A stretch of 64,000 nt of DNA, taken from the NCBI GenBank assembly GCA_034422455.1, contig DAOUJQ010000013.1, forward strand, positions 62,001 to 126,000. Direction: 5' to 3'. Shown here one piece after another: positions 58,567 to 64,000 of the stretch. The DNA comes from UBA1127 sp034422455. GTDB taxonomy: Bacteria > Chloroflexota > Dehalococcoidia > Lucifugimonadales > UBA1127. The notes under the pieces are model-generated. The model was not told the origin of the DNA, did not search any database, and saw nothing but the letters and a program-made list of their open reading frames with translations. The first letter of the stretch is position 1. The number at the start of each line of letters is the position of its first letter. A program made the translations under genes and the position numbers.

Positions 58567-59265
58567 GTGCCGGGACGCGTCGGCGTCATACTGGTTGGAG
58601 CGGGCGAAAGCCGCCGCATGGTGGGCATCGACAAGGTGTTCGCCACCCTGCGCGGTCGGCCGGTCCTCGACTACTCCCTCGGCGTCATGGCCTCCGTCCC
58701 CGAAGTGGCCGACGGCGTGATCGTCGTCTCCGGCCACAACGTCGAGCAGGCGCAGTACGTGCTCATGCGCCGCGGCTGGTCCGTGGGCTGGAGCATCTGC
58801 ACCGGCGGCGCGCGCCGACAGGACTCCGTGCAGCACGGCCTGGAGCGGATCCCCAACGCCCAATGGGTGGTCATCCACGACGTTGCCCGTCCCTGCGTCG
58901 ACCGCGCGATGGTCTACCGCGGGCTGGAGGCCGCGCGGGAGACGGGCGCCGCCATCGCGGCAGTCCCGGTGACGGACACCATCAAGGTCGTCGACGGCGT
59001 CCGCGTCGCTGAAACGCCCGACCGCTCGCGCCTGTGGGCCGTGCAGACGCCGCAGGTCTTCCGCCGCGACCTGCTGGAGGCAGCATTCGCGGAGATTCGC
59101 GACGACGTGACGGACGAGGCGACGATGCTGGAGCGCATGGGCCACGCCGTCAACGTCTTCCCCGGCGACTACGGCAACGTGAAGGTCACTACGCCCCAGG
59201 ACCTGGCCGTCGCCGAGGCCATCCTCGCGTCGCGCGTCGTGCCGGAGGTGCTGCCATCCGCATAG
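58567..59265 (+). CDS. ispD: 2-C-methyl-D-erythritol 4-phosphate cytidylyltransferase
   Basis: Third step of the MEP isoprenoid pathway; makes CDP-methylerythritol. The 232-residue protein has VILVGAGESRRM (nucleotide loop, with Val-Gly in place of the common Ala-Ala), GGARRQDSV, HDVARPCV (about 103-110), PVTDTIK and QTPQVFRRDLL. The start is a GTG with GAGGAGA 5-6 bases upstream. Its 3' end overlaps the presumed ispF start. Confidence 0.92.
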   Translation: MPGRVGVILVGAGESRRMVGIDKVFATLRGRPVLDYSLGVMASVPEVADGVIVVSGHNVEQAQYVLMRRGWSVGWSICTGGARRQDSVQHGLERIPNAQWVVIHDVARPCVDRAMVYRGLEAARETGAAIAAVPVTDTIKVVDGVRVAETPDRSRLWAVQTPQVFRRDLLEAAFAEIRDDVTDEATMLERMGHAVNVFPGDYGNVKVTTPQDLAVAEAILASRVVPEVLPSA

Positions 59266-59732
59266 GCTCTGGCTACGACGTCCACCGCCTCGTCGAGGGT
59301 CGTCCCCTGGTGGTCGGCGGCGTCACCATCCCCCACGACAGGGGCCTCCTCGGCCACAGCGACGGCGACGCCCTCCTCCACGCCGTCATCGATGCGCTGC
59401 TCGGGGCCGCCGGCCTCGGCGACATCGGCGGCCAGTTCCCTTCCAGCGACCCGGCCTACAGGGACGCGGACAGCCGCGAGCTGCTGCGGCGGGTGGCGTC
59501 GCTCGTAGCTGCGTCAGGTTGGAGATTGGTCAACCTGGATGCTACAATCATCGCCGAAAGGCCCGTCATGAAGCCCTACATCGGGCCCATGCAGGACTGC
59601 ATTGCGGCGTGCCTGTCCGTCGAGACCGCGCAAGTCAACGTCAAGGCCAAGACCAACGACGGCCTCGGGGCGCTCGGCGGCGGCGAGGGAATCGCCGTCC
59701 ACGCCGTGGCCCTGCTCGAGGAAACCCCATGA
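59256..59732 (+). CDS. ispF: 2-C-methyl-D-erythritol 2,4-cyclodiphosphate synthase, apparent AUC start
   Basis: Fifth step of the MEP pathway; a homotrimeric zinc enzyme. RIGSGYDVHRL (Asp and His zinc ligands), LLGHSDGDALLHAVIDALLGAAGLGDIG and KAKTNDGLGALGGGEGI are all present, so the protein is intact. The conserved N-terminus MRIGxGYDVH lines up with ATC-CGC-ATA-GGC at 59256. No ATG, GTG or TTG occurs in this frame between 59034 (deep in ispD) and 59256. A perfect GGAGG at 59244-59248 stands seven bases before the ATC, so initiation is likely at AUC (or AUA 59262). The stop overlaps the cysS ATG (ATGA). Confidence 0.88.
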   Translation: MRIGSGYDVHRLVEGRPLVVGGVTIPHDRGLLGHSDGDALLHAVIDALLGAAGLGDIGGQFPSSDPAYRDADSRELLRRVASLVAASGWRLVNLDATIIAERPVMKPYIGPMQDCIAACLSVETAQVNVKAKTNDGLGALGGGEGIAVHAVALLEETP

Positions 59733-61099
59733 AGCTCTACGACTCCCTGACCGGCGAAAAGAAGGACTTTGTGCCCCTGGGCGATACCGTCAAGATGTAC
59801 GTCTGCGGCATCACCCCCTACTCCTCGTCCCACGTCGGCCACGCCATGTGCGCCGTCTACTTCGACACGCTGCGCCGGTACCTCGAGTACTCCGGCCACC
59901 AGGTCACGCACGTCCAGAACTTCACGGACATCGACGACAAGATCATCGACGCCGCCGCAAAGCAGAAGACGTCGCCGGTCACGCTGGTTGAGGAGATGGT
60001 CGAGGAGTACCTCATTGACATGGCCACCCTCAACGTCCAGCCCGCGCACATCTACCCGCGCGTCACCGACGAGGTCCCGCGCATCATTGAGATGATCGAG
60101 GGCCTCATCGACAAGGGCTTCGCGTACGAGTCGGAGGGCGACGTCTACTACCGCGTCACCAGCTTCCCCGGCTACGGCAAGCTCAGCCACCGCACGCTCG
60201 ACGGCATGATGGCCGGCGCGCGCATCGAGCCGGGCCTCGGCAAGGACCACGCCATGGACTTCACCCTCTGGAAGCGCGCCAAGGCCGGCGAGCCGTCCTG
60301 GTCCAGCCCCTGGGGCGAGGGCCGCCCCGGCTGGCACATCGAGTGCAGCGCCATGGCCCTCCACTATCTCGGCCCCAACCTGGACATCCACGGCGGCGGG
60401 CAGGACCTGGTCTTCCCCCACCACGAGAACGAGATCGCCCAGACCGAGGCGTTCACCGGCCGGGAGCCCTTCTCCCGGCACTGGGTGCACAACGGCCTGC
60501 TGCAGCTCGACCAGGACAAGATGAGCAAGTCGCTCGGCAACTTGGTCACCGTCCGGGAGGCCCTGGACAAGTTCGGCTCGGACGCGCTGCGGCTCTTCTT
60601 CCTGAACTCCCACTACCACAGCCCGCTGGCCTACTCTGAGGAAAGCCTGGTCGGGCAGCAGCGCGCCGCCGACCGCCTGCGCACGGCCCTCGGCGTCGCG
60701 GGCAGCGGCGGCGCGGCAGAGGCCGTCGACCCGGAGCCGCACCGCGAGCGCTTCCGCGCCGCCATGGACGACGACCTGAACACGCCCCAGGCCCTCGCGG
60801 CCGTCTTCTCGCTCACCCGCGACATCAACCGCGGCAACGAGGAGGGCAAGGGCATCGCCGCCGCGCAGGAGTGCCTGCGGGAGCTCACGGAGGTCCTCGG
60901 CCTGCGGCTGCTGCCGGACGTGGGTTCCGGCGACCAGCCCGCCCGCCCCTTCGTCGAGCTGCTGGCCGAGGTGCGGCAGGAGCTGCGAGCGTCGAAGCAG
61001 TTTGCTCTTGCCGACCGCATTCGCGACCGCCTCCAGGAGATGGGCGTGACCCTGGAGGACACGGCGGACGGCACAAACTGGCGCTTCACCGGCAACTGA
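59729..61099 (+). CDS. cysS: Cysteinyl-tRNA synthetase
   Basis: A 456-residue class I aminoacyl-tRNA synthetase charging tRNA-Cys. The zinc Cys is in YVCGITPY, and the HIGH-equivalent is SSHVGHA. Further zinc ligands come from HIECSAM and HHENE, and KMSKSLGN (about 269-276) is the KMSKS loop. It is coupled to ispF by the ATGA overlap. Gene order ispD-ispF-cysS is common in bacteria. Confidence 0.96.
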   Translation: MKLYDSLTGEKKDFVPLGDTVKMYVCGITPYSSSHVGHAMCAVYFDTLRRYLEYSGHQVTHVQNFTDIDDKIIDAAAKQKTSPVTLVEEMVEEYLIDMATLNVQPAHIYPRVTDEVPRIIEMIEGLIDKGFAYESEGDVYYRVTSFPGYGKLSHRTLDGMMAGARIEPGLGKDHAMDFTLWKRAKAGEPSWSSPWGEGRPGWHIECSAMALHYLGPNLDIHGGGQDLVFPHHENEIAQTEAFTGREPFSRHWVHNGLLQLDQDKMSKSLGNLVTVREALDKFGSDALRLFFLNSHYHSPLAYSEESLVGQQRAADRLRTALGVAGSGGAAEAVDPEPHRERFRAAMDDDLNTPQALAAVFSLTRDINRGNEEGKGIAAAQECLRELTEVLGLRLLPDVGSGDQPARPFVELLAEVRQELRASKQFALADRIRDRLQEMGVTLEDTADGTNWRFTGN

Positions 61100-61133
61100 T
61101 GCTTTCTTCCGCAACGCGCCCGATAGGACTCGC

Positions 61134-62549
61134 ATGATGTCCACCGCGCTTGTCACAGACTTGACCCGCCTGCTTGCGCCGGAGCGCGTGAGCGCCGACC
61201 CCGACGAGCTCTTCCGCGTGTCCGGCGACGCCCTCGCGGCCTACCGCGCCTTCCGCCGCACCGGCGGCGTCGAGGTGCTGCCGGTCGCCCTCGTCTCCCC
61301 CACCCGCGTCGAGGAGGTCGCCGCCGTCGCCGATTTCGCGTCCCGGCGTGGCATCCCCCTCGTCCCGCGCGGCGGCGGCACGGGCGTCATGGGCGGCGCG
61401 GTGCCCGTCGAGGGCGCAATCGTCGTCGAGCTGCGCGGGCTGGACGCCGTCCACGAGATCGACCGGGAGGGCCGCCGCGTCACCGTCGGCGCGGGCGCGA
61501 TCCTGGAGGACGTGGAGGACGCCCTGGCGCCCAACGGCCTGCTCCTCGGCCACGACCCGTGGAGCCGCCCCATCGCAACGGTCGGCGGGGCCATCTCTAC
61601 CAACGGCATGGGCTACCTCGCCGGCAAGTACGGCAGCATGGGCGAGCAGGTGCTCGGCCTGCAGGTGGTGCTCGGCGACGGCAACGTCATCGAGACGCCG
61701 GGCGTGCCAAAGGTCGCCGGGCCGGACGTTGACCACCTCTTCATCGGCGCGGAGGGGGCCATGGGCATCATCACCCGCGCCACGATGCACGCCCATCCCC
61801 AGCCGGAGGCCTGCCGCCGCTGCGCCTACCGCTTCACCAGCTTCATGGCCGGCTTCACCGCCGTGCAGGAGATGCACGCCATCGGCCTGCGCCCGGCGAT
61901 GGTCGACTTCGCCGAGGAGTTTTCACGCGAGCCCATCGGCCAGCCGGCCGAGAGCGAGACCACCCTCTACCTTTCGTTCGAGGGCTTCCGCGAAGAGGCC
62001 GCAGTCCAGGCCGACCGAGGCCACCGCATCTGCACCGCCGCCGGGGGCGAGCTGCTGCCGCCGGAGGAGGTGGAGGAGTTCTGGCGCGAGCGGCACTCGT
62101 CGGCCGAGCGCTACAAGCGCGAGGTGCAGCTCTACGGCCACGCGGCCCGCAGGCGCCGCCGCCCGTGGCGCATGGACTACCTGCACGTCGCCGTACCGGC
62201 ATCGCGGGTGCCCGAGTACCACGACTACTGCCAACGGCTGCTCGCGCAGCGGGGCATCCCCGTGCGCGAGTGGTCGCTGTGGGGCCGCCCGGAGTACTTC
62301 TCGCTGCTCATCTCGGACCCGTCGCCGGAGGACCGCCCCAACGCCGCGCTCATGTCGCAGGCCGTCGACGACATCCTGTCGGCGGCGCAGGACATGGGCG
62401 GCTCGATGGAGTATTGCCACGGCGTCGGCCTCAAGCTCACGCACCTCATGCGCCGCGACCGTGGCGACGCGGGCATCGAGGCCCTCCGCCGCGTCAAGCA
62501 AGCCCTCGACCCGCAGCGCATCCTCAACCCCGGCAACCTGGACCTCTAA
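61134..62549 (+). CDS. FAD-linked oxidase (GlcD/lactate-dehydrogenase-like)
   Basis: A 471-residue FAD-dependent oxidoreductase of the VAO/GlcD group. The PCMH-type FAD domain covers about 40-220 (VPRGGGTGVMGGAVPVEGA, ATVGGAISTNGMGYLAGKYG). The FAD-oxidase C domain follows, ending GGSMEYCHGVGLKL and LDPQRILNPGN. The substrate is probably a 2-hydroxy acid such as D-lactate or glycolate, which cannot be fixed from sequence. Two adjacent ATGs at 61134 and 61137 leave a one-residue uncertainty. Confidence 0.9.
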   Translation: MMSTALVTDLTRLLAPERVSADPDELFRVSGDALAAYRAFRRTGGVEVLPVALVSPTRVEEVAAVADFASRRGIPLVPRGGGTGVMGGAVPVEGAIVVELRGLDAVHEIDREGRRVTVGAGAILEDVEDALAPNGLLLGHDPWSRPIATVGGAISTNGMGYLAGKYGSMGEQVLGLQVVLGDGNVIETPGVPKVAGPDVDHLFIGAEGAMGIITRATMHAHPQPEACRRCAYRFTSFMAGFTAVQEMHAIGLRPAMVDFAEEFSREPIGQPAESETTLYLSFEGFREEAAVQADRGHRICTAAGGELLPPEEVEEFWRERHSSAERYKREVQLYGHAARRRRRPWRMDYLHVAVPASRVPEYHDYCQRLLAQRGIPVREWSLWGRPEYFSLLISDPSPEDRPNAALMSQAVDDILSAAQDMGGSMEYCHGVGLKLTHLMRRDRGDAGIEALRRVKQALDPQRILNPGNLDL

Positions 62550-63106
62550 CCCGACCTCTTCATACCGCCGAATGCCGGTATCCAGAAACCCCGCGCCCAA
62601 CGACCCCCGCAATCGCCAGCCCTAGACTCGTCGTTCCTGCGGAGGCAGGAACCCAGAGGGGCGGGGGAGAGAGGGGCCGTTCGCCCTTACCGCGCCCTGA
62701 GCTTGCCGAAGGCGCCCCGTCCCACCCTGCCATCCCCCCCTTGTGCCTGCGCGTGCTCCATCGATACCCTCTCCACATGAAGCCCGCGACAAACCGCCCA
62801 AAATCCTTTCCTGCGGCAACTTCTGCGATCATCCACAGCTATGGAAAACGCCGCAGTCGTCCTGGCCGCTCGAATGCATCGACTCCTATCTACGCATTGC
62901 CCCGCCAGATAGGGTCATTTCCTCTTTTCAGTTTTTTCTTTCGTTTTCCTATCTGGAATCGGCTCTTCCAGATACGGGTCGTTTACCCAGAACGACCAGG
63001 TCTTGCATACGAGTCGATTTTGGGTATCTGCCCAGGGCAACAATTGCTGCACATAGAAAGAGGAAGGTCAGGCTTCAAGGAGAACCCCGCACGGCGGCGC
63101 TGTGCC
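62550..63106. repeat. Composite repeat (62561-62664) and twin hairpins (62950-62996)
   Basis: The A-C composite repeat fills 62561-62664, followed by a degenerate B module near 62677-62712. From about 62800 the sequence is lower in GC, with no gene recognised. TATCTGGAA and TTCCAGATA (62950-62974) and GTCGTT and AACGAC (62978-62996) form two adjacent hairpins, each with a seven-base loop and without a T tract. Confidence 0.7.
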
Positions 63107-63919
63107 TTAACGCGGGGTGACCCGCACAGGAGCCCCCCGCCCCACGCCCAGCGCCTCCGCCGCGCTCCCGCCGGGTTGGGCGACCTCCAGCGTGTCGTGG
63201 CTCCCGACGAGCGCCACCAGCGGCCGCGCAACGTCGTAGTGGCGGCTGAGGCCCATGACGCGCTGCCCGACGATCTCCACCACGGCGTCGGCAGGGAGCT
63301 GGTGCGCGGGAATGTTGGTCACCAGGTTGCCATAGCCGTCCACGTACACCACCTCGCCTGCCACCGCCCCGTCGCGCTCCACGGGCTGCGGGCCCGGCAG
63401 CCGCACGAGCTCGCTCACCGGCTCGCCCATAGCGGAGGCCGCCACGCCCAGCGAGTAGTGCGCGGCCACCGGCGCGAAGACATCGCGGCCGTGGAAGGTG
63501 TTGCTGACCGTCGCGCGCCAGTACGCCGGGTTGATGAGGTGGTACGCCAATACCCCCGCGGGCAGCGGGGATAGCCCGGTCGTCGGCGTTTCGGGCGCAT
63601 CGCTGCGCCAGACGACGCGGCTCAGCAGGCCGTTATCCGGCCCCACGAACGCTCCCGACGCCGTCTCGACCAGCACGGGCCGCCGCTCGCTGCCGACGCC
63701 GGGGTCGACCACGGCTACGAAGACCGTGCCCTTTGGGAACGCCGAGGCCGCGTTGCCGAGCATGAAGGCCCCGGCGGCCACGTCCTGGCGAGGGACGTCG
63801 TGGGTTATGTCTACAATCGTCGCCGAGGGGTTGACTGTGAGGATGGCGCCCTTGAGCTCACCGGCGTAGGTGTCGCGCAGACCGAAGTCGGTCAGCAGCG
63901 CGATCACCGGCGCGGCCAT
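63107..63919 (-). CDS. SAM hydroxide adenosyltransferase (DUF62 / chlorinase-fluorinase family)
   Basis: A 270-residue protein of the family that cleaves S-adenosylmethionine to adenosine and methionine using water or hydroxide. IALLTDFGLRDTYAGELKGAIL (about 5-26), VVDPGVGSERRPVLVE (about 71-86), GPDNGLLS and GRDVFAPVAAHYSLG are family landmarks. The C-terminal domain begins near VVYVDGYGNLVTNI. The hydrolase assignment is favoured over halogenases because those are rare and have a characteristic loop I do not see. The ATG is eight bases after the stop of the upstream gene. Confidence 0.9.
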   Translation of the reverse strand: MAAPVIALLTDFGLRDTYAGELKGAILTVNPSATIVDITHDVPRQDVAAGAFMLGNAASAFPKGTVFVAVVDPGVGSERRPVLVETASGAFVGPDNGLLSRVVWRSDAPETPTTGLSPLPAGVLAYHLINPAYWRATVSNTFHGRDVFAPVAAHYSLGVAASAMGEPVSELVRLPGPQPVERDGAVAGEVVYVDGYGNLVTNIPAHQLPADAVVEIVGQRVMGLSRHYDVARPLVALVGSHDTLEVAQPGGSAAEALGVGRGAPVRVTPR

Positions 63920-63926
63920 GGCGCCG

Positions 63927-64000
63927 CTACACGGAGAAGCGGGCGCTGAGGATGGCGAGGCCGACGAAGAGGACGATGAGGCCGATGGTGAACCGGAAGA
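63927..64000 (-). CDS. C-terminal end of a membrane protein, cut by window edge
   Basis: The last 23 residues, FRFTIGLIVLFVGLAILSAR plus FSV, are a hydrophobic helix ending in a stop at 63927-63929. The start lies outside the window. Same strand and directly upstream of the adenosyltransferase gene. Confidence 0.65.
   Translation of the reverse strand, partial: FRFTIGLIVLFVGLAILSARFSV

Noticed and set aside
58567..59732. An IspDF fusion protein
   Set aside because: ispD has a stop at 59263-59265 and ispF is in another frame; they overlap but are separate.

Overview
The window looks like a chromosomal segment of an uncultured, GC-rich Chloroflexota-type bacterium. That placement is an inference from gene mix: dipeptide-type ABC transporters in many copies, arylsulfotransferase-like paralogues, XdhC/MocA molybdo-enzyme maturation genes, MEP isoprenoid genes and a type A RNase P RNA. 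No ribosomal marker is present to prove it. The backbone is GC-rich, so long antisense ORFs are common and were ignored.

Layout. 1-2.3 kb: biotin ligase end, rnpB, a small membrane protein and a coiled-coil zinc-ribbon protein, all on the minus strand. 2.8-21 kb: an envelope and transport block on the plus strand. It holds a lipoprotein protease, a coiled-coil protein, a BNR-repeat surface protein, two family-5 solute-binding proteins, a DppB/DppC permease pair, three tandem arylsulfotransferase-like proteins with their own promoters, and a metallo-hydrolase. A two-gene HEPN-like cassette sits between one binding protein and its permeases.

21.1-37.5 kb: an accessory island, visibly lower in GC over 21.2-29.7 kb, bracketed by direct copies of a composite ~100-bp repeat and ending in a large serine recombinase. 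It carries a tight five-gene operon (P-loop ATPase, PLD-type nuclease, second P-loop ATPase, HerA-like ATPase, unknown protein) facing a DNA methyltransferase. It also carries a hairpin-dense non-coding stretch with a perfect 36-bp palindrome, a TIR-like/membrane-protein pair, a hypothetical gene and an AbiE toxin-antitoxin pair. I read it as a defence island. The ATPase/PLD/HerA operon does not match a defence system I can name and is the best candidate for something undescribed.

37.6-49.6 kb: DppD, a repeat cluster, apt and DppF, a second coiled-coil protein, lipB, an EVE protein, nfo, a zincin-like protein, leucine dehydrogenase, an ABC-2 exporter, a DsbA-family gene with an in-frame TGA at the catalytic cysteine position followed by a SECIS-like hairpin (probable selenoprotein), and rnc. 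49.6-56.6 kb: a peptide-transporter operon with three tandem DppB-like permeases under duplicated promoters, then DppC, DppD and DppF, closed by a strong terminator; it has no binding protein of its own. 56.7-64 kb: xdhC, mocA, ispD, ispF (which appears to start at a non-canonical AUC), cysS, an FAD-linked oxidase, a repeat and hairpin gap, a SAM hydroxide adenosyltransferase and the end of a membrane protein.

No tRNA, rRNA, CRISPR array or intact insertion sequence was recognised.
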